Below are positions 50,388-58,521 of a DNA stretch of 64,000 nucleotides, piece by piece (position 1 is the stretch's first letter; every line of letters starts with the position of its first letter). The position numbers and the translations under genes are program-made. Origin of the DNA: an uncultured Roseivirga sp. (GTDB lineage: Bacteria > Bacteroidota > Bacteroidia > Cytophagales > Cyclobacteriaceae). Under the pieces are notes generated by a model. It was not told the origin of the DNA. It saw only the letters and a program-made list of their open reading frames with translations, and did no database searches. The stretch is taken from assembly GCA_947493005.1 (NCBI GenBank), contig CANLOY010000001.1, positions 372,001 to 436,000 on the forward strand, written 5' to 3'.

Positions 50388-51311
50388 ATGGAAGATTATA
50401 ACAAAATAATTGAATCTCTAGGGGTTCGATACATTAAGAGTAGAAACATCAAAATAGCCAAGTCGGTTACTATAGACAACTTTTATGATGTTGAAAATAC
50501 AATACTACTGATCAATAATGGGGATGTCTACTATGGTCCTGATCAGGAAAAAGTATCTGAAGGTGATATGCTCTTCATTCCAGGAGGAAAGTCTCTTTCT
50601 ATCTCTTTCGGATCTGTAACGGCACAAACTATTTCCAACGAGGAATTCATTTCTAACAAGAAGAAATATCTTCAAAACGCCAGCCCATCTGAAATCAATG
50701 ATTTTGATGTAGATGGATTTAGTCAGGTAATGTTTGAAGCAAAGGTTTTCGATTCAGTTAACTTTTTCTCTTCCTTGAATATTACTCCTTTTGCCATAAG
50801 AAATTCAAGTGTTTTAGGAAGTCTGATCAGGCTTATTATTTCTGAGGATAACTCCGTGAAACCAGGGAAGAATAGAATTATCAAAGTAAACACTGAGTAT
50901 CTTGTTGTAGAAATAATCAGATATATCTTAGACAACAGGCTGTTTGTTGAACAACTTGTTACTAACAGTACCTATTTCAAAGACCCAAGGCTTATTGACA
51001 TTTTTGGTTATATCAAGAAAAACATTGGTGGTGACCTTTCTAACAAGGTGCTTGCACGTGTTGCCAATGTTTCGGAAGATTATGTTGGCCAATATTTCAA
51101 AATGCTAACTGGAATTAACCCACAAGACTACATCGAGTATCAAAGAATGGAAGCTGCGGTTGATTTGCTTAGAACTACTAAGAAAAGCATTAGAGACATC
51201 GGAAGAGAAGTGGGTTACAAAGACACTGCGTACTTCTGTCGAAGGTTCAAAATGATGTTCGGAATTCCTGCAGGAAAAATGAGAAGAAGAGAGAGCCTAA
51301 TTAACGTTTAG
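50388..51311 (+). CDS. AraC-family transcriptional regulator
   Basis: The 307-residue protein ends in a double helix-turn-helix of the AraC type (about 208-300): LARVANVSEDYVGQYFKMLTGINPQDYIEYQRMEAA, then SIRDIGREVGYKDTAYFCRRFKMMFGIPAGKMR. The N-terminal half has a cupin-like strand pattern (LLINNGDVYYGPDQEKVSEGDMLFIPGGKSLSI) and probably binds a ligand. Its last 15 bp overlap the end of the convergent GGGP synthase gene. Targets are unknown. Confidence 0.9.
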   Translation: MEDYNKIIESLGVRYIKSRNIKIAKSVTIDNFYDVENTILLINNGDVYYGPDQEKVSEGDMLFIPGGKSLSISFGSVTAQTISNEEFISNKKKYLQNASPSEINDFDVDGFSQVMFEAKVFDSVNFFSSLNITPFAIRNSSVLGSLIRLIISEDNSVKPGKNRIIKVNTEYLVVEIIRYILDNRLFVEQLVTNSTYFKDPRLIDIFGYIKKNIGGDLSNKVLARVANVSEDYVGQYFKMLTGINPQDYIEYQRMEAAVDLLRTTKKSIRDIGREVGYKDTAYFCRRFKMMFGIPAGKMRRRESLINV

Positions 51312-52070
51312 CGCCTCATTATAGAAATGTACAACTTCAGAAACCTCAGTCATTAGATTGAGGTTTTTTTGTACCCCATTTCCTATTACTATTATATCTG
51401 CTCCAGCATCTAACGCTTGTCTCGCTTTCGCAGCATTGTCAATTCCACCTCCTACAATAATCGGAGTATCTACGGTACTCTTAACAGCCCTGATCACCTT
51501 TACACTTACAGGCTCTTCTGCTCCACTTCCTGCATCCATGTAAATAGCCTTTAACCCAAGCATTTCTCCGGCCAACGCAGTACTAGCAGCAATACCAGGC
51601 TTATCATTTGGAATTGGTAGGGAGTTACTGATATAAGAAGCACTTGTAGGTTTTCCTGAGTTTATGAGCATATAACCTGTGGGAATAACTTCCAAGCCAC
51701 TTCTTTTTACAACAGGAGCCGCCACCACATGTTGGCCTATCAACAATTCTGGATTCCTACCTGAAATAAGAGACAAGAATAGAATAGCATCAGCACTGGC
51801 ATCTATTTGAATGGCATTACCAGGGAAAAGAACACAAGGGATATCAGTATATGATTTAATCATGCTTACTACCTCATGCAGATTGCTGCTAGTCACCAGG
51901 CTCCCTCCTACAAATAAATAGTCAACCTTATTTTCAAGGCACACATTCAGACTCTTTATAAGGTTCTGTTCACTTGTATCATCCGGATCAAACAAAACAG
52001 CCAGTGATTTTTTTCCTGACTGATTTAATCCTTCAAATGAATCTCTGACACTATTTTTTCTCATCAGCAT
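51297..52070 (-). CDS. Geranylgeranylglyceryl phosphate synthase family (PcrB-like)
   Basis: The 257-residue TIM-barrel prenyltransferase has SLAVLFDPDD, VDYLFVGGSLVTSSNLHEV, PCVLFPGNA, YMDAGSGAEEPV, PIIVGGGIDNAAKARQALDAGADIIVIGNGVQ. This is the GGGPS family, which in archaea makes the first ether bond of membrane lipids. Bacteroidota carry a member whose reaction on prenyl diphosphate and glycerol 1-phosphate has been shown for related proteins, as far as I recall, but the physiological role is unsettled. Starts at 52070 and 52064 are both ATG. It overlaps the AraC gene end by 15 bp and the upstream gene by 20 nt. Confidence 0.88.
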   Translation of the reverse strand: MLMRKNSVRDSFEGLNQSGKKSLAVLFDPDDTSEQNLIKSLNVCLENKVDYLFVGGSLVTSSNLHEVVSMIKSYTDIPCVLFPGNAIQIDASADAILFLSLISGRNPELLIGQHVVAAPVVKRSGLEVIPTGYMLINSGKPTSASYISNSLPIPNDKPGIAASTALAGEMLGLKAIYMDAGSGAEEPVSVKVIRAVKSTVDTPIIVGGGIDNAAKARQALDAGADIIVIGNGVQKNLNLMTEVSEVVHFYNEALNVN

Positions 52071-52398
52071 CTATTTCCTTTAAGAAAGCACTCAGCCTCT
52101 CCGTAGCAAGCCCCAATAAGAAGACAATCGCTTGTTCCTTTACTGTTGAAGTGAGCAAGTTTTCTTTATGTACTACGCTCTTACTCGATTTCTCCCTCTT
52201 CTGCTTATTCCTTTTTTTCTCCTTTTTCTTAGAACCAGTAAAACTATTGGCAAGTAAGTAAGCTCCGAGTAAGCCTCCACCAACAATCAGTGCATTTCTT
52301 CCTATTCTATCAAAGTCATGCTTAATCCCATCAAGTTGAGATTCAAGCGAATTCTTGAACTTGTCATTGGCACTTTGTAATTCTTCCCTTTTAGACAT
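52051..52398 (-). CDS. Small membrane-associated hypothetical protein, 115 aa
   Basis: The protein has a central glycine-rich hydrophobic segment (about 34-51, NALIVGGGLLGAYLLANSF), then a very basic lysine stretch (KKKEKKRNKQKREKSS) and a helical tail. No domain is recognised, although the layout resembles YtxH/DUF-type envelope proteins that follow phage-holin-like genes. It overlaps the upstream holin-superfamily gene by 8 nt and the GGGP synthase gene by 20 nt, so the three are co-translated. Confidence 0.6.
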   Translation of the reverse strand: MSKREELQSANDKFKNSLESQLDGIKHDFDRIGRNALIVGGGLLGAYLLANSFTGSKKKEKKRNKQKREKSSKSVVHKENLLTSTVKEQAIVFLLGLATERLSAFLKEIDADEKK

Positions 52399-52753
52399 TC
52401 TGATTATCTGAATCTTTATTTTCCAATCCTTCTTGTTCTCGTGCTTTCTCTTTGAATCTGGTAGCTAGATTATCTTTCTTACTTAAAACAACTATGGCTA
52501 TCAACAGATAGAAGACACCAACGATAAGAAAACCAAGATAGCTGCTCTTTAGGTATCCATTCAGAACCTGACTTAAACCAAAGGATAAAAGTGAAATCGC
52601 TATTAACGCACAAACCACAATTATAGATGAGACCAGAAGCTTAGAAATTAGATTTTCCAGTTCATCCTTAGCATCGAGTTTTAAGAGCTCAATCTTGGTT
52701 TCAATATAACCAGTTAGCGTATTAAGTAGCTTGTCTAAATCAAAGAGTTTCAA
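52391..52753 (-). CDS. Phage-holin superfamily III-like (Actinobacterial holin-X type) membrane protein
   Basis: The 120-residue protein has an amphipathic start (LLNTLTGYIETKIELLKLDAKDELENLISK) followed by two membrane segments (about 41-64 and 72-92). This is the arrangement of the Phage_holin_3_6 family, which in non-phage settings is a house-keeping envelope protein and not a lysis protein. No phage genes are near. It is the first gene of the run that continues with the 115-aa protein and GGGP synthase. Confidence 0.72.
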   Translation of the reverse strand: MKLFDLDKLLNTLTGYIETKIELLKLDAKDELENLISKLLVSSIIVVCALIAISLLSFGLSQVLNGYLKSSYLGFLIVGVFYLLIAIVVLSKKDNLATRFKEKAREQEGLENKDSDNQNV

Positions 52754-52769
52754 GTCTACAATTTAACAA

Positions 52770-52777
52770 CAAAATTA
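52770..52777 (-). promoter_or_regulatory. -7 element for the holin-like gene
   Basis: The minus strand reads TAATTTTG, an exact TAnnTTTG match, 16 bp before the ATG at 52753. Confidence 0.35.
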
Positions 52778-52779
52778 AC

Positions 52780-52802
52780 AGAAGAGCCAAACTGACTCTT
52801 CT
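52780..52802 (-). terminator. Possible terminator of the chromate transporter gene
   Basis: AGAAGAG and CTCTTCT form a 7-bp stem with a 9-nt loop. On the minus strand a T-rich but interrupted stretch follows. It lies 27 bp after the chrA stop and just upstream of the holin-like promoter. Confidence 0.4.
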
Positions 52803-52829
52803 TGATTAAAAATATTAAGACAATGAATT

Positions 52830-53969
52830 TTAAATCAGAAAAAGCAAATAGCCTAAAACAGCACTGCCCAACACAAGCCACATAGCACTAATCTTTTTGG
52901 GACCAAACGTAGCAAATAATGCCAATGCAGCAATAACCCATGCACGCCAGTCAACAAGAGAAGCTTTCCCCATCTCAAACAGAACTCCTAACATTACAGC
53001 AACCGCTGCAATATTCACAGAATCCAGAAAGAAGCGTAAAAGTTTAGACTTTCTCATTTTTGGGACCAAAGGATTCAAGATAAATACAAAAAGAAAAGAG
53101 GGCAGAAAGATTCCTGCTGTAGCGGCCAATGCTCCTCCAACACCTCCCATTTGATACCCAATAAATGTAGCTGTGGAAAGTACCGGGCCAGGAGTAAACT
53201 GACCAATCGCCACTGCATCAATTAATTGTTGTCTGGAAAGCAAACCGTTGGTTACAAGTTCTGCATCGAGATATGCAAATAGTACATACCCACTCCCATA
53301 TAAAACGGCTCCTACTTTTAGAAAGCTCCAGAAAATCTTCATTGCTGAAACCTTAGCTATCGGAGCAGTAACCAGTGATATTATCGAAATTGGTGCAAAA
53401 AAGGACTTTAAGCTTCCATCCGACTTATTTGTAGCACCAAAGTATAGCATACCCAATATTCCTGCAGAAAGAAGTGCCAGAATTTCATTGATTCCCAGAA
53501 GGCTAGCCAGCAATACTAAGCCTCCAAGAATACCAAGCTCCCAACCTTTAAGTGCTTTTTTACCAAGTTTAAACACTGCACCGGCTATAATAGCCAGCAC
53601 TGCTGGTTTAATTCCAAACACAAAAGCTTCTGCTTCAGGCAGGTGCCCATACTCCGTATAAAGCCAGGCAAAAAAGCCTGTTATAACCACAGCAGGAAAA
53701 ATAAAGCAAAAACCCGCGACAAAAAGGCCTGGAACCCCAGCTCTTTCATGACCACAGTGCATGGTCATTTCTGTAGAATTTGGCCCGGGAACAAGGTTCG
53801 TAGCACCCATTAGGTCTAAAAAGTGTTGGCGATCCATCCACTTTCTCTTGGTTACCACTTCTTCTTCCATCATGGCAACATGGGCAGCAGGCCCACCAAA
53901 AGCGATACAACCTAGTTTAAAGAATAGTCCAGCAACTTCCGTTAATCTTCCTTTTGCAGATTTTTCCAT
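52830..53969 (-). CDS. chrA: Chromate transporter (CHR family, long form)
   Basis: The 379-residue membrane protein holds two CHR domains (about 8-190 and 205-378), seen in the paired signatures FFKLGCIAFGGPAAHVAMMEEEVV / GATNLVPGPNSTEM and FLKVGAVLYGSGYVLFAYLDAELV / VAIGQFTPGPVLSTATFIGYQMGG. It is predicted to have about ten membrane helices and to export chromate by exchange. Many members occur without chromate resistance, so the in vivo substrate is uncertain. It is transcribed away from the porin gene 82 bp off without a shared operon signal. Confidence 0.9.
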   Translation of the reverse strand: MEKSAKGRLTEVAGLFFKLGCIAFGGPAAHVAMMEEEVVTKRKWMDRQHFLDLMGATNLVPGPNSTEMTMHCGHERAGVPGLFVAGFCFIFPAVVITGFFAWLYTEYGHLPEAEAFVFGIKPAVLAIIAGAVFKLGKKALKGWELGILGGLVLLASLLGINEILALLSAGILGMLYFGATNKSDGSLKSFFAPISIISLVTAPIAKVSAMKIFWSFLKVGAVLYGSGYVLFAYLDAELVTNGLLSRQQLIDAVAIGQFTPGPVLSTATFIGYQMGGVGGALAATAGIFLPSFLFVFILNPLVPKMRKSKLLRFFLDSVNIAAVAVMLGVLFEMGKASLVDWRAWVIAALALFATFGPKKISAMWLVLGSAVLGYLLFLI

Positions 53970-54051
53970 GGATTACTAAGTAAATTAAACACTTCCTTAA
54001 AATCAGCGTTTACAGGTTAAGTCTAAGTTAATAATTCAAGCTTGAGACTAC

Positions 54052-55284
54052 CTAGAACGCTACTTCAACTTGAAACCTATAAACTAAACGATTGCTAGTT
54101 CCAGTTCGATCGAGGTATGAAAAATCACTCTGTATTTTCAAACTGTGCCCTACTATATATTTGGAGAACCCAAGTGTATATTGTGTCTCTTCTCTCAAAC
54201 CAGAGAAAGCGGTATCATCAGGGGTCAGTGAAGTAAACCTAAGAGCGAGTTCAGTATCATTCTTGAATAAGTAACCAGCTTGTAAATTTATAGCATCGCC
54301 AGTTACGTACTTAATTGTAGAACCATCATTTAGTGTAGCAAACAGATTATCTGAACCTCTTTTGCTACCATATTCCACCATAGCAGAGAAACCTCTGTAT
54401 TTGTACATGGCATCAGCAAAAAAGGTTTTAAGATCATTGGCAAACTGATTGCCATTCGAATCTTGAACAAATTTACCTAATTGACCACGTTGTCTCGCAG
54501 CTCCTTTGTTAACATCATAAGTTAAACCGATAGCTAGTTTGGGGCTTTCTTCTCTTTTAAGATCTGAGCCGAAATAATCTCCCTTACTTGCAAACTTGCC
54601 AAACGGCAAGTATTCTAATCTGTAAGTATAATCATAGCCCCCAGTATTAGCAGCAATAATATCTCTACCCTCTCCCATAGAAATGGAAAACATCTTCTTT
54701 AGAATTCCATTAGTTCCAACTTTATTGTCATGTCTGATTTGAACTCCTATATCTCGATCGATATTCAACCTTGAGTTCAACAAGCTTCGATCTACAAATT
54801 GCAGTTTCTGAGAAGAAATTACTCGCTCTCTGTTTCCAGGCAGTTTAGTTTGCCCAAACCAAATACTCCAGTTTTTGGTCGCTTGCCATTTGACAACGGC
54901 ATCTAATATTATTCGAGATGTATTACCCGCTTCATCAATATTACCCCCTCCATGGTCTCTATTAGAAAGTCCTAGTTCGATCTTATATGTTATGGAAGGA
55001 TTATATACAAAGCCGTCAAACTTCAATCTGGCTCTTCTGACCAATACACGATCACTATACTCATCGCTGTCCAGATCATACTCACCTTGGTATAAGGTTT
55101 GAAATCGAGTACTGAACTTCATTGAAAAAGAAGAGTCTGCTGCGACAATCTTTATTCCTTTTCCAAATTTGTTGTTGCTGGTGTCTTGAGCCGAAAGACT
55201 AGCAATAGAAAAAATCATGGATAGCATAAGAAAAACAAGCTTTCCTTTGAGATTTTTCTGGTTTCTAATTAGTGTAGAAGTCAT
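54052..55284 (-). CDS. Phosphate-selective porin O/P family protein
   Basis: The 410-residue protein has a signal peptide (GKLVFLMLSMIFSIASLSAQ, cut near residue 32) and then outer-membrane strand patterns: SMKFSTRFQTLYQGEYDLD, RRARLKFDGFVYNPSITYKIELGLSNRD, ending in a strand with aromatic C-terminus (RFQVEVAF). It fits the OprO/OprP porin family, which takes up phosphate or other anions. It is 71 bp downstream of a Na/Pi cotransporter gene on the same strand, with a 20-bp perfect palindrome between them. Phosphate selectivity is inferred from the family and context. Confidence 0.85.
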   Translation of the reverse strand: MTSTLIRNQKNLKGKLVFLMLSMIFSIASLSAQDTSNNKFGKGIKIVAADSSFSMKFSTRFQTLYQGEYDLDSDEYSDRVLVRRARLKFDGFVYNPSITYKIELGLSNRDHGGGNIDEAGNTSRIILDAVVKWQATKNWSIWFGQTKLPGNRERVISSQKLQFVDRSLLNSRLNIDRDIGVQIRHDNKVGTNGILKKMFSISMGEGRDIIAANTGGYDYTYRLEYLPFGKFASKGDYFGSDLKREESPKLAIGLTYDVNKGAARQRGQLGKFVQDSNGNQFANDLKTFFADAMYKYRGFSAMVEYGSKRGSDNLFATLNDGSTIKYVTGDAINLQAGYLFKNDTELALRFTSLTPDDTAFSGLREETQYTLGFSKYIVGHSLKIQSDFSYLDRTGTSNRLVYRFQVEVAF

Positions 55285-55319
55285 TTAGTTTAGTTTGTTT
55301 AATCAGTAAATGTCCGATA

Positions 55320-55339
55320 ATGTAAAGCATGCTTTACAT
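55320..55339. repeat. 20-bp perfect palindrome between cotransporter and porin genes
   Basis: ATGTAAAGCATGCTTTACAT is self-complementary over all 20 bases and lies 36 bp before the porin ATG and 16 bp after the cotransporter stop. It is either a regulator site for the porin or an RNA processing hairpin. No T run follows, so a terminator is unlikely. Confidence 0.6.
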
Positions 55340-55355
55340 GTATAATCAAATTTTT

Positions 55356-56531
55356 TTAAGGTATTGTCTTATTAGTTTTTATAGCTATTTCCTGTTTTTC
55401 AGGAGCTTTTTTACCAATCACTGCCTTATGGATTGATATAAGGATAAAGGGTAAAAGAAAGAATGTGATTATTACATAAGCCAGGCCCATTACCCTTTTG
55501 CCAGATATGATTGTGCTAAACCTTTTTGTGAAATTCACCAGGCTTTGTCTAAGTGCTGATGACAACATAAATAGAATTGCCCCGGACAGATTGAACAATA
55601 AATGAGCAATTGCTATACTCATAGCAGTCTCGGAACTGAAACTTGCAGCTATCAGTGCTGTTAATGTTGTGCCCAGATTAGCCCCGATTATAAAAGGAAG
55701 TGCATTTACCAATCTCACCTTTTTTGTAGCCACTAATGGCACTAACAGAGAGGTAGAAACTGAACTTGACTGTATCGCTGATGTAATCAATACACCCCAT
55801 CCAAAAGATTTTCCGGGGTTCTGAAAAACAAATTTTCTAAGTCTATTCTTTGAGTCACCAATAACCGTTTTTTGAATTACGCTGGTGAGCATCTTTATGG
55901 ATACAAATAGCAAAACAAAGGATAGCAGGATCAGAACAACGTTATTCTGAATCAAGTCAGCCATTGAATTTGTTATTCCAAAATCCAAAAACCACTTCAT
56001 ATCCTGACCTGCACTGACAGATTTAGCTCCAAATATTAACTCTTGTAGCTTAATAGATACTCCAGAAAGAAGCCCATAGTAATACTCCAAAGGGAACAAG
56101 ATTATGACCAGGATTATATTATAAAAATCATGGATAACTCCCGCTGATACAGCTTTTCTAAACGCCACCTTATCGGAAATGAAACCTAAGGCAACTATAG
56201 TGCTGGTTAATGTTGTGCCTATATTAGCACCCATTATAACTGGTATAGCTTCTTCTATAGTAAGAGTACCTGTGGCAACCAAGGCAACCACCATTGTACT
56301 AGTAGTTGAGCTACTTTGAATAATCGCTGTGACAAGAAGACCTATGAAAAGACCTATAAACGGATCTAATGATGAAGAGAGTATATTTTCCTGAAAGCTT
56401 CCGGCAAAACCACCTAAAGAAGTCACCATTAACCTTATACAGAATAGGAAAAACGCAAGGGTCAGAATGATCCTTACCAATGCCCTAGCAACAGAAAGCT
56501 GTTTGTTTCTATCTGTTCCCAATTCCTCCAT
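55356..56531 (-). CDS. Na+/phosphate cotransporter (NptA family)
   Basis: The 391-residue inner-membrane protein has two inverted repeat halves each with the QSSS motif of the Na/Pi family: IIQSSSTTSTMVVALV followed by IMGANIGTTLTSTIVA, and IQSSSVSTSLLVPLVA followed by IIGANLGTTLTALIAA. It moves phosphate with sodium. It lacks a PhoU-like tail, unlike the divergent cotransporter at 56757. It is divergent from that gene across a 225-bp region with a Pho-box-like repeat, and is followed by the porin gene. Confidence 0.92.
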   Translation of the reverse strand: MEELGTDRNKQLSVARALVRIILTLAFFLFCIRLMVTSLGGFAGSFQENILSSSLDPFIGLFIGLLVTAIIQSSSTTSTMVVALVATGTLTIEEAIPVIMGANIGTTLTSTIVALGFISDKVAFRKAVSAGVIHDFYNIILVIILFPLEYYYGLLSGVSIKLQELIFGAKSVSAGQDMKWFLDFGITNSMADLIQNNVVLILLSFVLLFVSIKMLTSVIQKTVIGDSKNRLRKFVFQNPGKSFGWGVLITSAIQSSSVSTSLLVPLVATKKVRLVNALPFIIGANLGTTLTALIAASFSSETAMSIAIAHLLFNLSGAILFMLSSALRQSLVNFTKRFSTIISGKRVMGLAYVIITFFLLPFILISIHKAVIGKKAPEKQEIAIKTNKTIP

Positions 56532-56573
56532 AAAGGGTAGTTCTGTAGTTTTAATAGGTTCTTAAATAAGTTG

Positions 56574-56604
56574 CAAACCTATCTAAATCCTATGGCATTT
56601 AGAT
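56574..56604 (-). promoter_or_regulatory. Promoter with 8-bp inverted repeat for the minus-strand cotransporter
   Basis: The minus strand reads TAGGTTTG (56581-56574), an exact TAnnTTTG match, 42 bp before the ATG. Immediately upstream, ATCTAAAT (56581-56588) and ATTTAGAT (56597-56604) form an inverted repeat with 8-nt spacing, a probable operator. Confidence 0.45.
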
Positions 56605-56656
56605 TTCCTTAAGATCATACAATTGTTAAGTATCCTTGACTTTTTGTAAAGTAGAC

Positions 56657-56703
56657 TTAACAAAAACTTAACAGACCGTTTTTAAAAAGTATCCCTACTT
56701 TTA
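56657..56703 (+). promoter_or_regulatory. Pho-box-like direct repeat and -7-like element for the PhoU-fused cotransporter
   Basis: TTAACA (56657-56662) and TTAACA (56668-56673) are direct repeats with 5-nt spacing, an 11-bp period, matching the known PhoP box form of Bacillus subtilis (TTAACA, N4-6, TTAACA). They sit 23 bp ahead of TACTTTTA (56696-56703), one mismatch from TAnnTTTG, as expected for an activator site replacing the -33 element. Confidence 0.5.
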
Positions 56704-56756
56704 CCGCTGAAAATCAATCTTTTGAAACTGAACTTCATCAGTAACTTTAAACTAAT

Positions 56757-58466
56757 ATGGACTACGGAATATTAAATGTGATAGAGCTTCTCGGTGCTCT
56801 TGGCTTCTTTATTTATGGCATGAAGATCATGAGTGAAGGCATCCAAAAAGCTGCCGGAAACAATTTAAGAAGCATTCTCGGAACCATGACCTCCAATCGC
56901 TATACAGGGGTTCTGACCGGTTTCTTAATCACAGCAATCGTTCAATCTTCCTCTGCAACCACTGTAATGACAGTGAGTTTTGTAAATGCAGGTCTGATTT
57001 CACTAGTAGAGTCTGCCGGTATTATGATGGGAGCCAACATTGGTACCACCATCACAGGCTGGTTAGTGTCTCTACTTGGATTCAAAGTAAAAATATCTGC
57101 TTTTGCATTACCAATTATTGCAGTTGCTATGCCAATGATGTTCTCTAAGAAACAAAATCTTAAGAACTGGGCAGAGTTTCTGATTGGTTTTGCACTGCTT
57201 TTTATGGGCTTGGATGCATTGAAACATGCAGTTCCAGACATTAAAAACAACCCTGACGTACTTGCTTTCTTAACAGAATACAGCAACCCTGGTCTTTTAA
57301 CAAGGTTACTTTTTGTTGCTGCTGGAACATTATTGACTGTTATAGTACAATCATCAAGTGCCGCAATGTCTTTAACCATTGTACTTTGTGCTCAAGGCTT
57401 GCCAATTGAAATTGGTGCTGCCATGGTATTAGGGGAAAATATTGGTACAACTATTACTGCTGAACTTGCTGCGCTAATTGGAAATGTACATGCCAAAAGA
57501 TCTGCTAAGATTCACTCCATGTTTAATATCATTGGTGTAACATGGATGGTAATTCTGTTGCCTTACTTCCTTGATCTTATACATTATATATGGCCGGCTC
57601 CATCTGGAGATGATGCAGACAAATACACCCTGGCAACTTTCCACACCATGTTCAACTCTCTTAATGTATTGATCATGATCTGGTTTGTTCCTCAGCTAGT
57701 TCGTTTGGCCACCAGAATGGTTACCTCTAAAGGAGATGAGGATGAAGAATTTCACTTAACATACCTTGGAAACCAAGGAGCTCCACTAACTGCTGAAGTT
57801 TCAATTTTAGAAGCTCAGAAAGAGTCAGTTAAGTTTGGAAAATTAGCTATCAAGATGATGGACATACTCAAAAAGCAATTGGCTGAAGAGAGCGAATCAA
57901 AGCGTACTAAGCAAAAAGCCAAGATTGAAGAGTATGAAACCATGACAGACGAAATAGAAGAAAACATTGCCAGCTATCTTGTCAAGATATCTGAGCAAAG
58001 ACTGAGCGAAGACTCTTCTATCAAAATCAGATCTATCCTGAGTATATCTACAGATTTAGAGCGTATAGCTGATATCATACTAAGAATGTCTAAGGACATT
58101 GAAAGAGGAAACAAACAGAAGCTGTCGTTTACTGAAAAACAGAATGAAAATATTGCTAAGATTTTCGGTCTGCTTGATGAAGCTTTCGCTATTATGAGAA
58201 ACAACCTTGAAGGTTCATTTGGTAAAGTAGACATAAGTGATGCCATTGCTGTTGAAATGAAAATCAACGATCTGAAGGCAAAACTTAGAAAGAAACACCT
58301 TAAGGCTACGGAGCAGAAAGAGTATGATGTTAAGAGTGGTATTATATACAAAGACTTGTTCTTCTCTGCTGAGAAAATCGGTGACCATATCATTAACATT
58401 AGTGAAGCCGTAAGAGGAGACTTCGGAAAAGATGATGAAGATTTAGAACTGCCAAGTGCTGAATAA
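56757..58466 (+). CDS. Na+/phosphate cotransporter fused to PhoU-like domain
   Basis: The 569-residue protein has an N-terminal Na/Pi transporter (about 1-320) with two QSSS motifs, VQSSSATTVMTVSFV / MGANIGTTITGWLV and VQSSSAAMSLTIVLC / LGENIGTTITAELAA. A C-terminal helical PhoU-like domain (about 355-555) follows, with ISTDLERIADIILRMSKDIE and FSAEKIGDHIINISEAVRG, the usual E/DxxxD metal helix pattern. The fusion probably couples phosphate uptake to cytoplasmic sensing. The promoter has a Pho-box-like repeat, and a strong terminator follows. Confidence 0.93.
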   Translation: MDYGILNVIELLGALGFFIYGMKIMSEGIQKAAGNNLRSILGTMTSNRYTGVLTGFLITAIVQSSSATTVMTVSFVNAGLISLVESAGIMMGANIGTTITGWLVSLLGFKVKISAFALPIIAVAMPMMFSKKQNLKNWAEFLIGFALLFMGLDALKHAVPDIKNNPDVLAFLTEYSNPGLLTRLLFVAAGTLLTVIVQSSSAAMSLTIVLCAQGLPIEIGAAMVLGENIGTTITAELAALIGNVHAKRSAKIHSMFNIIGVTWMVILLPYFLDLIHYIWPAPSGDDADKYTLATFHTMFNSLNVLIMIWFVPQLVRLATRMVTSKGDEDEEFHLTYLGNQGAPLTAEVSILEAQKESVKFGKLAIKMMDILKKQLAEESESKRTKQKAKIEEYETMTDEIEENIASYLVKISEQRLSEDSSIKIRSILSISTDLERIADIILRMSKDIERGNKQKLSFTEKQNENIAKIFGLLDEAFAIMRNNLEGSFGKVDISDAIAVEMKINDLKAKLRKKHLKATEQKEYDVKSGIIYKDLFFSAEKIGDHIINISEAVRGDFGKDDEDLELPSAE

Positions 58467-58470
58467 CATG

Positions 58471-58500
58471 AAAGGCCAACTCTAAGAGTTGGCCTTTTTT
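58471..58500. terminator. Terminator between cotransporter and M20 genes
   Basis: AAAGGCCAACTCT and AGAGTTGGCCTTT form a stem with a tight loop, followed by a T run on the plus strand and an A-flanked start, so it can stop both convergent genes. Confidence 0.85.
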
Positions 58501-58521
58501 ATTTCCTTTGCGTTGCTTTTC

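Noticed and set aside
52391-52753. Prophage remnant because of a holin-like protein
   Set aside because: No phage structural, integrase or lysis genes are near, and this holin superfamily is common in chromosomes.
52763-52780. TTAACA pair resembling a second Pho box near the holin-like gene
   Set aside because: The spacing is 6 nt (12-bp period), the sequence is A+T-rich, and no phosphate gene is downstream in that orientation.
54036-54045. TCAAGCTTGA palindrome downstream of the porin gene as a terminator
   Set aside because: The palindrome is only 10 bp without loop or T run.
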